A stretch of 60,422 bases of DNA from Bacteroides sp. OM05-12 (GCF_003438995.1 NZ_QSUN01000023.1:386-60807), one strand, 5' to 3'; positions 25,906-34,744 are shown, numbered from the stretch's first letter. Program-made: numbers and translations. Notes: a model not told the origin generated them from the letters alone.

Positions 25906-26445
25906 TTTATAATTCTCATCTACATTATATACATACTTGTATAGTTTCTTTTTAATAGGTGTGAAATCTGTTATTTCTTGATTTTGGTCATAAACCATAA
26001 GAAACATCGGTAATTTATTATCTTGTTTTCTATAAGGTGGTTGATAATATTCTTCTTGAATTAGTTTATATCCTATCCTCTTATAAAAGTTAATTCTCCT
26101 TTTACTCATTTCTGTTTCGGGAAGTTCTACTTCTAATACGATAGGAGCTGAAATTTGTTGGTTTAAATATTCCAATACTTTCTTTCCGTAGCCCCCATTT
26201 CGATAATCCGGAGAGATTGCAAAATGTTCTATATAATAGAAATCATTGAAGTTCCAGAAACTGACAATACCTATGGGAACATCATTCTCAAGGATGATAT
26301 TATTATAAAACAATTCATTATTGTCAGTGAAATCTCTTTGTGTTTCTAGTTCCCGATGCTCTTCGGGCGGGAAAGCTGTCATTAATAACTGTTCTGCAAA
26401 AGCATATTCTTTATCACTGGTTCTAACCCTTTTGATTGAAATCAT
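25903..26445 (-). CDS. GNAT family N-acetyltransferase
   Basis: The 180-residue protein has the GNAT fold. The central strand FYYIEHFAISPDYRNGGYGKKVLEYL contains the acetyl-CoA pyrophosphate loop (R-N-G-G-Y-G-K, near residue 82), followed by the VLEVELPE strand and the FYKRIGYKLI motif near 127. The substrate cannot be named. It lies 15 nt after the M64 peptidase gene and is likely cotranscribed with it. Confidence 0.85.
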   Translation of the reverse strand: MISIKRVRTSDKEYAFAEQLLMTAFPPEEHRELETQRDFTDNNELFYNNIILENDVPIGIVSFWNFNDFYYIEHFAISPDYRNGGYGKKVLEYLNQQISAPIVLEVELPETEMSKRRINFYKRIGYKLIQEEYYQPPYRKQDNKLPMFLMVYDQNQEITDFTPIKKKLYKYVYNVDENYK

Positions 26446-26460
26446 AAATTTTTCCTCTTT

Positions 26461-27744
26461 TTATTTGTCTGTATAAAATTTTATCATTCTTTTGATAGCT
26501 CTTTGGCATACCGGACAAAATGTTGTGGCATTATTTGTTCGCATACGGCAGTTGAATGCCGGTCTATAAATACCTTTGGCAGAATAACCACCACCTTCGT
26601 ATACTCCTATTTTGTAAGGCTCTTTAGAATTTGGCGCTGTAGGAATAGGAATATTGTCGGGCAACATATCTTTCCATTTCTCTTCAAAGTTAACAAGAGT
26701 AGTGATATTTTGTTCCCATGGTTCCACATCAAAAGGATAAGTATCACTGAATACGTCTTGCTCGTAAAAATATTCATCAGCTAAACCTGCAAAACTATGG
26801 CCAAATTCATGGACGACAACCGGTAAGAAACTTTCATGATGCGCAGTTGTGAGGGTAAATGAGTTATAAATGCCTCCTCCTCCATATTTCTTTGTATTCG
26901 CTAAAATTATAATATGCTCATAAGGTATATCTGCAATCACATTATGAATAGCTTTCACTTGACGAGTAGTCAAATATCTATCGGAATAAAATGTGTTGAA
27001 GTGTGAATTAAATATGGTGTTTTTCCAAATACCTTTGCCGGGAGTACTGACACCGGAGTCTTTAGATTCACTAGCTACGGCTATAAAGTTGAATTTGTTT
27101 TTAAAACTTTTAAACGGTTCATAAGAAAGAATGTTTTCGCAGGCTTTTTGTGCATCTATATAAAAAGTATCCAATTCATTTTTTGTATATCCTTCTCCCA
27201 ATATGACCACATCAATACAATCTTCCGGAGTTCCGTTCTTTATTATATATCTGTGCGGAGCGATGTCATCTGTACCTCTTTTATGTATTAATATGTCAGT
27301 AGGGTCTACAGTATGCGTTAGGCTTGTAGTCACATTTCCTCTGCTATCTTTTAATGAAACTTTAATATCGACGGCTAGAAGTGGATAAGGCAATAGATAA
27401 GTGTTTTCAAAACCTTTGGATATGGATTTTGCTTCGTCGGTTGTGAGCCATTCCTGAAAAAGAGTAGAGAAAGAGGTTCGATAAATTATAGTCCCGGTCT
27501 TTTTATCTTTCATTTCTATTTCTCCGTTTCCTTTTAACGGAAGGTCAGAAAGGTTGTGTCGTCTTCCTGCCCATGATGGCAATTGGGATAATTCATCTAA
27601 ACTAATATACTGTTTATCCTGATTGCCTGAAAATATGTAATCAACCCGTAAAGTTTTATCTGAAAAGAAATCATTAAACTCTTGTGCGGTTGCTATACTT
27701 GATAGTAAGAGGCATACTAAAACTATTATAATATTGTTTTTCAT
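26461..27744 (-). CDS. Secreted M64 family zinc metallopeptidase (IgA peptidase type)
   Basis: The protein of about 427 residues starts at the ATG at 27744 with a signal peptide (MKNNIIIVLVCLLL...ATAQ). A longer in-frame start at 27804 lies upstream of the promoter -7 element at 27761-27768 and is rejected. The N-terminal part matches the M64 N-terminal beta domain. The catalytic domain contains VVHEFGHSFAGLADEY, the HExxHxxGxxD metzincin-like zinc site, and GEGYTKNELDTFY upstream. Family M64 was founded on a Clostridium ramosum IgA protease. Whether this enzyme cuts IgA is not shown. Cysteines near the end (RPAFNCRMRTNNATTFCPVC) are typical of the family. Confidence 0.9.
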   Translation of the reverse strand: MKNNIIIVLVCLLLSSIATAQEFNDFFSDKTLRVDYIFSGNQDKQYISLDELSQLPSWAGRRHNLSDLPLKGNGEIEMKDKKTGTIIYRTSFSTLFQEWLTTDEAKSISKGFENTYLLPYPLLAVDIKVSLKDSRGNVTTSLTHTVDPTDILIHKRGTDDIAPHRYIIKNGTPEDCIDVVILGEGYTKNELDTFYIDAQKACENILSYEPFKSFKNKFNFIAVASESKDSGVSTPGKGIWKNTIFNSHFNTFYSDRYLTTRQVKAIHNVIADIPYEHIIILANTKKYGGGGIYNSFTLTTAHHESFLPVVVHEFGHSFAGLADEYFYEQDVFSDTYPFDVEPWEQNITTLVNFEEKWKDMLPDNIPIPTAPNSKEPYKIGVYEGGGYSAKGIYRPAFNCRMRTNNATTFCPVCQRAIKRMIKFYTDK

Positions 27745-27760
27745 ATCAATGCATTTTCTA

Positions 27761-27768
27761 CAAAGATA
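27761..27768 (-). promoter_or_regulatory. -7 element for the M64 peptidase
   Basis: CAAAGATA reads TATCTTTG on the minus strand, 16 nt before the ATG at 27744. CAAT at 27789-27792 is a partial -33 box. Confidence 0.5.
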
Positions 27769-27924
27769 TGATTTAGGAGGCATAGCTACAATTCTTTTGA
27801 GCATCTTTTACTTTTTGTTTAAGAAAGAAATCATGGAACTGTTATAGAAGTTGAAAAATGTGAGTTTATTCGATTATTATGTATAAAAGTTATGATTTGT
27901 GTGATTTATCCTTGGAAAAATAGT

Positions 27925-27932
27925 TAACTTTG
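27925..27932 (+). promoter_or_regulatory. -7 element for the Lrp/AsnC gene
   Basis: TAACTTTG fits TAnnTTTG and lies 40 nt before the start at 27973. Confidence 0.5.
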
Positions 27933-27972
27933 CGAAAAATAGAGTATTAATTAAATTCTAGATTATAATTAT

Positions 27973-28455
27973 ATGGGACATCATCAATTAGATAAGTTAG
28001 ATGAGCAGATACTAAAACTAATAGCAAGTAATGCGAGAATCCCTTTCCTGGAAGTAGCCCGTGCTTGTAATGTATCTGGTGCAGCTATCCATCAGCGCAT
28101 TCAGAAGTTAACGAATTTAGGTATATTAAAGGGATCGGAATATGTGCTTGATCCGGAGAAAATAGGATATGAGACATGCGCTTATATCGGACTTTATTTA
28201 AAAGATCCGGAGCAGTTTGATACGGTTACTAAAGAATTGACTAAGATTCCGGAAGTAGTGGAATGTCATTTTACTACCGGACAATATGATATGTTCATTA
28301 AAATATATGCAAGAAACAATCATCATTTGCTGAGTATCATACATGATAAACTGCAACCGTTAGGTTTGGCACGTACAGAAACTTTAGTTTCTTTCCATGA
28401 AGCTATCAAAAGGCAAATGCCTATTTTGGATATTGAGGTGGATGAAGAAGACTAG
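27973..28455 (+). CDS. Lrp/AsnC family transcriptional regulator
   Basis: The 160-residue protein has an N-terminal winged helix-turn-helix (LDEQILKLIASNARIPF, then VSGAAIHQRIQKL, residues 7-50) and a C-terminal RAM ligand-binding domain with EVVECHFTTGQYDMF near 95. Members of this family sense amino acids and form octamers. The target genes are unknown, and no obvious amino-acid gene lies next to it. The coding region overlaps the convergent folA gene by 3 nt. Confidence 0.93.
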   Translation: MGHHQLDKLDEQILKLIASNARIPFLEVARACNVSGAAIHQRIQKLTNLGILKGSEYVLDPEKIGYETCAYIGLYLKDPEQFDTVTKELTKIPEVVECHFTTGQYDMFIKIYARNNHHLLSIIHDKLQPLGLARTETLVSFHEAIKRQMPILDIEVDEED

Positions 28456-28946
28456 ATGTCTTTTTGATAATCGATAAAAATATAAGGGTAGAGATGTTTC
28501 TCATCTATGGAATGAGCTTCTCTACTTTTTTCTTTCCATATCTTTTCATCTATAATCGGGAAAAAAGCATCCGCTTCTTTGGTACTATCTTCAACTCTGG
28601 TTAAATAAATGCGATTGGCCAAATCCATTGCTTGTTTGTAGACACTTTCTCCACCGATAATAAATATTTCTTCTTCCGGATTGCAATGTCTTATAGCCTC
28701 TTCAAGTGAAGAGAAAATTTCGGCTCCGTCAAAATGAATGTCTTTTTGAGTGGATAAGACAATATTTCTACGGTTAGGTAATGCACCTTTAGGAAGGGAT
28801 TCAAACGTTTTGCGTCCCATAATGATTGTGTGCCCGCTGGTTAAGGCTTTAAAACGCTTTAAATCATTAGGTAACCAATAAAGCAATTTGTTATTATTAC
28901 CAATAGCATTGTTCTGTGAAACTGCTACAATTATAGATATATTCAT
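28452..28946 (-). CDS. folA: Dihydrofolate reductase
   Basis: The 164-residue enzyme reduces dihydrofolate with NADPH. The N-terminal SIIVAVSQNNAIGNNNKLLYWLPNDL holds the adenine/nicotinamide site and the catalytic acidic residue in PND. IMGRKTFESLP near 45 and the FIIGGESVYKQA segment near 97 complete the family pattern. It lies 19 nt after thyA, the enzyme that produces its substrate, so the two form the classical folate pair. Confidence 0.95.
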   Translation of the reverse strand: MNISIIVAVSQNNAIGNNNKLLYWLPNDLKRFKALTSGHTIIMGRKTFESLPKGALPNRRNIVLSTQKDIHFDGAEIFSSLEEAIRHCNPEEEIFIIGGESVYKQAMDLANRIYLTRVEDSTKEADAFFPIIDEKIWKEKSREAHSIDEKHLYPYIFIDYQKDI

Positions 28947-28965
28947 ATTTCAACCGGTTAATTCT

Positions 28966-29760
28966 TTAAACGGAAACTTCGCCTTTAATATGTGGATGCG
29001 GATCGTAATTGATTAACTCAAAATCATTAAATTTGAAATCAAAGATGTCTTTTACTTCAGGATTGATTTTCATCTGAGGTAGTGCACGGGGCGCGCGTGT
29101 CAGTTGCAGTTTTACTTGCTCCAAATGGTTTAAGTAAATATGGGCATCGCCCAAAGTATGTATGAAATCTCCCGCTTTCAATCCTGTGACTTGTGCCATC
29201 ATTTGCAGCAATAAAGCATAGGAGGCAATATTGAACGGGACGCCGAGGAAAATATCGGCACTGCGTTGGTATAACTGCAAACTCAGTTTTCCGTCTGCAA
29301 CATAAAACTGGAATAGGATATGGCATGGAGGAAGATTCATGTTGTTAATGTCGGCTACGTTCCATGCACTTACCAACATTCGACGTGAATCCGGATTATT
29401 CTTGATCGTTTCTACAACTTCTTTGATTTGGTCGATATGTCCACCGTTATAGTCTGGCCACGAACGCCATTGATAACCGTAGATATGCCCTAAATCTCCG
29501 TTCTCATCTGCCCATTCGTTCCATATTCTGACTCCATTTTCCTGCAAGTATTTGACGTTGGTATCCCCTTGCAGAAACCATAAAAGCTCATGTATGATGG
29601 ATTTAAGATGGAGTTTTTTAGTCGTGAGACAGGGAAATCCTTCTTCCATGTTAAAGCGCATTTGATGTCCGAATACACTAATTGTGCCTGTACCTGTTCG
29701 GTCTCCTTTCTGTACCCCCTCGTTCAGGACTCTTTGGAGCAAATCAAGATATTGTTTCAT
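28966..29760 (-). CDS. thyA: Thymidylate synthase
   Basis: The 264-residue enzyme methylates dUMP to dTMP using methylene-tetrahydrofolate. The catalytic cysteine sits in [12 protein letters not shown] near residue 146. RTGTG, the SAWNVADI strand, [13 protein letters not shown] and GDAHIYLNH are all present. Length equals that of E. coli ThyA. The start ATG at 29760 is 21 nt from the -7 element (29781-29788). Downstream folA is cotranscribed. Confidence 0.97.
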   Translation of the reverse strand: MKQYLDLLQRVLNEGVQKGDRTGTGTISVFGHQMRFNMEEGFPCLTTKKLHLKSIIHELLWFLQGDTNVKYLQENGVRIWNEWADENGDLGHIYGYQWRSWPDYNGGHIDQIKEVVETIKNNPDSRRMLVSAWNVADINNMNLPPCHILFQFYVADGKLSLQLYQRSADIFLGVPFNIASYALLLQMMAQVTGLKAGDFIHTLGDAHIYLNHLEQVKLQLTRAPRALPQMKINPEVKDIFDFKFNDFELINYDPHPHIKGEVSV

Positions 29761-29780
29761 GCTTATATTCTTTTGAGTTG

Positions 29781-29788
29781 CAAACTTA
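29781..29788 (-). promoter_or_regulatory. -7 element for thyA-folA
   Basis: CAAACTTA reads TAAGTTTG on the minus strand and directly follows the T run of an upstream terminator. Confidence 0.55.
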
Positions 29789-29790
29789 CT

Positions 29791-29833
29791 AAAAAAAGAT
29801 GTAAGTGCGAAAGATTTATTTTCGACTTACATC
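29791..29833 (-). terminator. Terminator upstream of thyA, probably ending the LytTR/kinase transcript
   Basis: GATGTAAGT (29798-29806) pairs with ACTTACATC (29825-29833), and CGAAA/TTTCG extends the stem inside. On the minus strand TTTTTT follows. The region between it and the LytTR stop codon (29834-30057) holds no coding gene, only a second hairpin. Confidence 0.75.
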
Positions 29834-30000
29834 TTATTTTCCCATGTTTTTCACCTTCGCAGGTTTTGTTGCATGTTCTGCTTTTTAGATAAACTAAGAG
29901 AGTATTAATAATATAGTAATATCTGTGCTGTGTTATTGTGCTGTACAAAAGTAGATAATATTTCCTGGCTCTTAAAAAGCCGGAATCTTCTTACGTGTGT

Positions 30001-30059
30001 AAACGTCCTGTTTCGCTGTTTAAGCGGTAGATAATAATGTTTAAGCGGGACGTTTTTTT
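30001..30059 (+). terminator. Hairpin with plus-strand T run and 21-nt direct repeats
   Basis: AAACGTCC (30001-30008) pairs with GGACGTTT (30048-30055), and the plus strand then runs on in T. TGTTTAAGCGG occurs twice, at 30017-30027 and 30038-30048. It would terminate a plus-strand RNA, although no plus-strand gene is visible before it. Confidence 0.55.
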
Positions 30060-30819
30060 ATATGATTTCCAAAGTCTCTTTTATTTTAGAGTAGTAGCGT
30101 TTGGACGCTTTAATGTCTATTTCTGTAAATGGTGGATAAAGCATACAGCGTAAAGTCTTATTTTCAATAGAAAGGAGGTAATCTACATTTAAGATAATGT
30201 CTTGGCTTACTTGCAGGAACGAGATACTAATGCTGAGTATCTCTTTTGCTGTCATATTAAGACGTAAACGGTGCACGCTGTAATCAGTCAACATCATTTG
30301 CCAGCAACGATGCTCGTTAAGATACTGAAAATAAAGAATGTCGGAACGGCGTAATAGCAATAGTCCGGTAATCGTTTGTAACGCGAATTTTCGGTCATCG
30401 GAGAGTAAACGACGCATGGATTGTTCAAAATTGATTCGCCCCATCTCTATCTCTTTTTTCACTCTCTTGATGATGTCTGCCAGTTCGTTGGGTTCATAAG
30501 GTTTTAATAAGTAATCGAAAGCGGATGCGCGCAGGGCATCTATCATATATTTGTCGAATGCGCTGTAAAACACGACGTAGAGATTGGAGTGGATGGACGA
30601 GCGAATTTCATTTAATAACTCTATCCCGGTGATCTTAGGCATTTCCACATCGAGAAACAGGAGGTCGGGTTGTTGCTTTATAATAATCTTTTTAGCTTTT
30701 TCCGAAGAGGTGGTTGTCTCGATAATCTGTATTTCCGGATATCGGGCAAGGTCTTTACTGAGTATTTCTATACAGCTGGCTTGGTCGTCGACGATTATTG
30801 TAGTAATAGACTTGTTCAT
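30058..30819 (-). CDS. LytTR-type response regulator
   Basis: The 253-residue protein has a receiver domain (about 5-120) with the acidic pair DD at 10-11, the phosphoacceptor D56 in LFLDVEMP and the lysine in LLKPYEP near 107. The LytTR DNA-binding domain covers about 150-250. It is the partner of the histidine kinase encoded just before it, with which it overlaps by 4 nt. Target genes cannot be deduced. Confidence 0.93.
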   Translation of the reverse strand: MNKSITTIIVDDQASCIEILSKDLARYPEIQIIETTTSSEKAKKIIIKQQPDLLFLDVEMPKITGIELLNEIRSSIHSNLYVVFYSAFDKYMIDALRASAFDYLLKPYEPNELADIIKRVKKEIEMGRINFEQSMRRLLSDDRKFALQTITGLLLLRRSDILYFQYLNEHRCWQMMLTDYSVHRLRLNMTAKEILSISISFLQVSQDIILNVDYLLSIENKTLRCMLYPPFTEIDIKASKRYYSKIKETLEII

Positions 30820-32852
30820 AGGTTATAATTGTATTTGGCAGGAATAATGACTGACACTTTGGTTCCGTGCAGTTCGGTTGATAATGTTCCCAGATTCTCT
30901 ATTTTGAATTCTATCTTTTGTTGGTTTTTAGTATTGAGCAAATCAATGGTGCGAAACAAAACTTTAAGACCTGTACCCGTTCCTTTGGCACTGTTGGCAA
31001 ACCTGTCAGGATTATATCCCGTTCCATTGTCTTCGATATAAATAGATAGCATCTCGTTTGTTTCCGATATTTTAATTGTCAATGAATTATTATTGCCTTC
31101 TTTATAAGAATCAAAGGCGTATTTTATTGCGTTTTCTATCGGGATCTGCATGATCATTGAGGGAATCAAGGTTTGCATATCAACCTTTTCTGCCATTTCC
31201 CATTTGATAGTAGGAAATTCCTTGTTGATGCTTTGCTTTAAATCTAAAAAGTTACGAACTATTTCTATCTCTTCGGACAGTGTTATCGCTATTTTTTCAG
31301 AGACCAGCAAATTGTTACGTATGGCTTGTACCAACAAGTGCAAAGGTTTCACCAGTTCATCGTATGGACGGAGCGCCGGAATAACAACATTCAATACATT
31401 GAAGATAAAATGCGGAGAGATCCTGTTGCGTACATTTTCCATACGGAGCTTGATGATTGTAGCCATTTGCTTGACGTATCTTTGTTCGCGTTTTCTGCGT
31501 GCATAAATAACGGTCAGGATTACTGCCATTATAAAAATTACGAGTATGGATGTCAGTAAGATACTGATGTTACGGAATTGGAGTGCCTGAGTTTGGTTTT
31601 GTGCAATAAGAATATCACGTTTAAGTAATGTCGTATCCTGCCTGTACCGCGAGTCGATTTCTGCTATATAGTTGATAGCCTTAGTGTTGCGGATGGAATC
31701 ATTGTATGATTGAACCTTTTTGTCATATTCATATGCCTTCCGGAAGTCTCCTTTCTTTGCATACAGTTCTTCCATTCGTTTATTGTGTAAATAGATGTAA
31801 GTCGGGTTTATTGTGGCAGTGTCATAAGGTTGCGATAATAGTTCTTCCGCCTTTTTGAGATTATTTTGATATAATGCCAATGATGCATATAGACCGTTGA
31901 AGTAAAATACGGTAGATTCGTCAGGATTGGAGGCGGAGAAATATTTGTTTGCTTTATCCAAATAGTGTAGGGCAGAGTCCGGTTTTCCCAATAATAAGTA
32001 AACTTCTCCTAAGTTACTGTCGGTTATCGCCCTGTATATTTGTTTTTTGAAGTTTAAGCTGATTCGGTTTGCTTTGTAGAACCAAGGTAATGCCTGTGCA
32101 TATTGTTCGGTGATGTAATAATAATTGCCGCGTGTGTTTGCAAAGAAAAATTGTTCATACGGTGAAATCCTGTCAAATGCTTTCTCTGCTAGTTTATAGT
32201 AATGCTCAGCAAGCGAGTAGTTATCAATATCCGCATAAATACGTGCCATTCCGCAATAGATGGCATGGTTTAGTTGCTCTCCCATGTTTAGGGAATCAGA
32301 AGCAAATAAAGCCTTGCGATAATAGTAAGTTGCTTCGGGGAAGTCCCCGCTTTGTGCATAATTATCTGCAATGTTAATACATATGTCAGGTAGTTTACGT
32401 CGGTCGTCGGCATATGATAATGCGTGGTATGCCTTTAATAAGCAAACCAAAGCGGAGTCTCTTCTGTTTGTCTCTTGAAGCATGATTCCAAGATAGTTAT
32501 ATGCGTAGGCTTTCAATTCTGCGATCCTTGGTTTGGTGGAATCTTGCCGCAGGCAAAATGCCAGTGCTTCGTTATTCAGTAGGAAGGCGGAGTCCGTTTG
32601 ATAATTATGATAACAGCAAAGCCCGGCAAACACAGTCAGCTTGTAATAACTGATACTGTCTGAAACACCCTTTCGGTTATCAAATAGTAAGTTTTTCATT
32701 TGCACCGGTTGGGATAGCATGGAATCTTTATAAAGAGAAATAATCGAATCTACATGACACACGTTTGTCTCTTTATATCCTTTTTCTGTACGGTGACAAC
32801 AGCTTGCCAGTATGAGAAACAGGAGTAGGATAAGAGAGGTCTTTGCTTGCAT
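30816..32852 (-). CDS. TPR-containing sensor histidine kinase of the LytS/YehU type with lipoprotein signal
   Basis: The 678-residue protein begins with a lipobox (LILASC, Cys near residue 18), so the N-terminus may be lipidated. About ten TPR-like helical pairs fill residues 40-400 in the periplasm. One membrane helix (near 425-450, ILLTSILVIFIMAVILTVIY) precedes the His_kinase domain. The phosphoacceptor lies in RISPHFIFN near residue 475, and the ATP-binding part has IENAIKYAF, IEDNGTGY and GTGTGLKVL. The pair with the LytTR regulator is a two-component system. A protein with both a lipid anchor and a membrane helix is unusual but occurs in Bacteroides relatives. What the TPRs sense is unknown. 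Confidence 0.88.
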   Translation of the reverse strand: MQAKTSLILLLFLILASCCHRTEKGYKETNVCHVDSIISLYKDSMLSQPVQMKNLLFDNRKGVSDSISYYKLTVFAGLCCYHNYQTDSAFLLNNEALAFCLRQDSTKPRIAELKAYAYNYLGIMLQETNRRDSALVCLLKAYHALSYADDRRKLPDICINIADNYAQSGDFPEATYYYRKALFASDSLNMGEQLNHAIYCGMARIYADIDNYSLAEHYYKLAEKAFDRISPYEQFFFANTRGNYYYITEQYAQALPWFYKANRISLNFKKQIYRAITDSNLGEVYLLLGKPDSALHYLDKANKYFSASNPDESTVFYFNGLYASLALYQNNLKKAEELLSQPYDTATINPTYIYLHNKRMEELYAKKGDFRKAYEYDKKVQSYNDSIRNTKAINYIAEIDSRYRQDTTLLKRDILIAQNQTQALQFRNISILLTSILVIFIMAVILTVIYARRKREQRYVKQMATIIKLRMENVRNRISPHFIFNVLNVVIPALRPYDELVKPLHLLVQAIRNNLLVSEKIAITLSEEIEIVRNFLDLKQSINKEFPTIKWEMAEKVDMQTLIPSMIMQIPIENAIKYAFDSYKEGNNNSLTIKISETNEMLSIYIEDNGTGYNPDRFANSAKGTGTGLKVLFRTIDLLNTKNQQKIEFKIENLGTLSTELHGTKVSVIIPAKYNYNL

Positions 32853-32877
32853 GCTTTATTTGTTTTGGATTATTTAG

Positions 32878-32885
32878 CAAAGATA
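32878..32885 (-). promoter_or_regulatory. -7 element for the kinase operon
   Basis: CAAAGATA reads TATCTTTG on the minus strand, 25 nt before the kinase start. Confidence 0.5.
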
Positions 32886-33008
32886 TAAAAACTTGCAAAC
32901 TTTTTAAGGACGGATTGGTAAATTCATAGGCATGAATATTTCTATCCTAAAGGGAGTCTAATGGATTTCTCTCTGATGTCTAAGCAAAATCTTCCTTATG
33001 AAGTTGCC

Positions 33009-33044
33009 GGAAGATGTAGTGCATTCGGTTGGAAGATGTAGTGC
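33009..33044. repeat. Tandem GGAAGATGTAGTGC repeat
   Basis: The 14-nt word occurs at 33009-33022 and 33031-33044, a period of 22 nt. A degenerate third copy (GAAGTAGGGCG) follows near 33056. Otherwise the 359-nt gap between the kinase and DUF5056 genes (32853-33211) shows nothing I can name. Confidence 0.55.
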
Positions 33045-33211
33045 GTCAGGCATAAAGAAGTAGGGCGTTTTCATGCAAAAAGCGCGACAAATTTTCAACA
33101 CACATAAGGACGATTCATGTCATAAGTTTTCTTTTTTTGAGTCTTATTTGAAGATAAGTCGCTGATAATGAACTCCGCGACAAAAATTCAGTAGGGGGTA
33201 TAAAAAATAGA

Positions 33212-33547
33212 TTATTCGATAGAACAAATTCTTTGTATACCCATACCGATGAGCACTACCGCAATGAGCTTTAAGTAATTTGGATTAATATCGGTGAGCT
33301 CGCTATGGATTAAAATCGTAATAGCCTCATGGAATATCCTGGTGAAAGCGTCAATGCCATCGAAGATGAAGAAAAGGGCGATGGCAATCCCTGAACAAAA
33401 GATGGTCCATATTGTTGCCAACTTCTTTCCGTAGCCGGGCAGTTTCCTCATAACTCTTCGCGAGAATCCGAAATCCTCTATTTCCTTTTTATTTTCTTTG
33501 AAGAACCGGTTTAATAATTTGTCATTATCTGTTTCTGTCATAACCAT
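33212..33547 (-). CDS. DUF5056-like small membrane protein
   Basis: The 111-residue protein has a charged N-terminal part (KENKKEIEDFGFSRRVMRKLP) and two hydrophobic helices (about 43-62 and 89-106). The FSRRVMRKLP segment is characteristic of the DUF5056 proteins that accompany ECF sigma genes in Bacteroides, as I remember them. Its first 23 nt overlap the end of the sigma gene, so translation is coupled. An ATG two codons further (33541) is an alternative start. By position it could be a membrane regulator (anti-sigma-like) of the sigma factor. That is inference. Confidence 0.7.
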   Translation of the reverse strand: MVMTETDNDKLLNRFFKENKKEIEDFGFSRRVMRKLPGYGKKLATIWTIFCSGIAIALFFIFDGIDAFTRIFHEAITILIHSELTDINPNYLKLIAVVLIGMGIQRICSIE

Positions 33548-34073
33548 TTTGTTTTAAGTAATCGGATAGTTTTTCTTTTGCCCTGGCCAGATGTGATTTT
33601 ACAGTACCTTGCGGGCAATTAAGTATTCCTGCAATTTTATCTATACTGAGATCTTCCATATAGAATAACGTAATGCAAGTACGTTCTGTTTCTTTCAGCG
33701 TTTTAAGTGATGCGTAAATATCTATCTTTTGTCCTATATTCTCTTGTTCTACGGAATATGTTTTGTCTACTTCCGAAGCATTCAGGTCTATGGCTTCTTT
33801 TCTACTGCGCACATAATCGTAGAAAATGTTGTAAGCGATCCTATAGAGCCATGTAGAAAAGCTGGATAAGTTCTTAAAAGATGCAATATTTGTGTATGCT
33901 TTTATAAAGGTTTCTTGGGCAAGGTCATCACTCAATTCGCCGTCGCCGAGTGTCAGGTTAAGAAAGAATCGGCGGATAGACGATTGATATTTCTTAACCA
34001 ACATATCGAAAGCTGTGGTATTCTTGAATACCACAACCTGTGCAACTAACGATATATCATTGAGTTGGCTCAT
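33525..34073 (-). CDS. ECF-type RNA polymerase sigma factor
   Basis: The 182-residue sigma-70 family protein has region 2 (about 22-90, with DDLAQETFIKAY and FSTWLYRIAYNIFYDYVR) and region 4 (about 120-172, with CITLFYMEDLSIDKIAGIL and GTVKSHLARAKEKL). It lacks regions 1 and 3, as ECF factors do. It overlaps the DUF6249 gene by 4 nt at its start and the DUF5056 gene by 23 nt at its end. Confidence 0.93.
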   Translation of the reverse strand: MSQLNDISLVAQVVVFKNTTAFDMLVKKYQSSIRRFFLNLTLGDGELSDDLAQETFIKAYTNIASFKNLSSFSTWLYRIAYNIFYDYVRSRKEAIDLNASEVDKTYSVEQENIGQKIDIYASLKTLKETERTCITLFYMEDLSIDKIAGILNCPQGTVKSHLARAKEKLSDYLKQNGYDRNR

Positions 34074-34744
34074 TCTTCCGGCTGATTTTCTGATTTTTTC
34101 TTAATGACCAACTCTGTATTACCGAATTCTGAAGAAGGCTCTCCGCTCGTTTTATTTTTTTGGATATTGATGAATTGTTCCTGAGACGGATGCTGGGTAT
34201 TGTGTATGATGACTTGTCCGATTCCGATAAACATAATCATAAAACCGATGCAGCCAAGTCCGAATTCTCCGGTTATAGCCCAAAGGAAAATTCCTAAACC
34301 AACCCCTAAGCAAATATTGGTTATACCTTTTTTTATCAGACTGTCGTCTTTATCTGGTCTAACCGGTCCGAATAGCCCTTCGGGAATATCTTTCCCATTT
34401 TCCAAAGCCTTTGCTACAAGTTCGCATTGTACTTTTTTATTTTTATATCGGAATATAAAGATGATGAGTACAATGAGTACCGGTACACTCATACTACTTA
34501 CAATGGCAACAAGGGGAATAATCGATTCACCGAACTCTCTTTCAAAATTACTTCGATGTGATTTTGGTTGCATATTTTCTGTTTGTGATATCTTGGTAGC
34601 TATAACTTCTACCAATGAATCAAGATCGGCAATGTGTTGCTCAGTGGTCTTTTCTGTAACGATGCTGTCTGCAACTTGGCTTTGAGCCATGCTTGTTATA
34701 TAACCTGCGGTTATAAGTGCTAAGATAAGGATAAGCTTTTTCAT
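34070..34744 (-). CDS. DUF6249-like exported membrane protein
   Basis: The 224-residue protein has a signal peptide (to about residue 20, ending SMAQ), a short periplasmic helix, a membrane segment near 73-98 (LVAIVSSMSVPVLIVLIIFIF) and two more near 137-175. It ends in a hydrophilic tail. The layout and the GLGIFLWAITGEFGLGCIGFMIMF segment fit the DUF6249 family. It is the first gene of the operon with the sigma factor and DUF5056, so it may be part of an envelope-stress circuit. No enzymatic motif is visible. Confidence 0.75.
   Translation of the reverse strand: MKKLILILALITAGYITSMAQSQVADSIVTEKTTEQHIADLDSLVEVIATKISQTENMQPKSHRSNFEREFGESIIPLVAIVSSMSVPVLIVLIIFIFRYKNKKVQCELVAKALENGKDIPEGLFGPVRPDKDDSLIKKGITNICLGVGLGIFLWAITGEFGLGCIGFMIMFIGIGQVIIHNTQHPSQEQFINIQKNKTSGEPSSEFGNTELVIKKKSENQPEE

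Noticed and set aside
27745..27804. Longer start for the M64 peptidase
   Set aside because: The promoter -7 element lies inside the extension, and the signal peptide starts at 27744.
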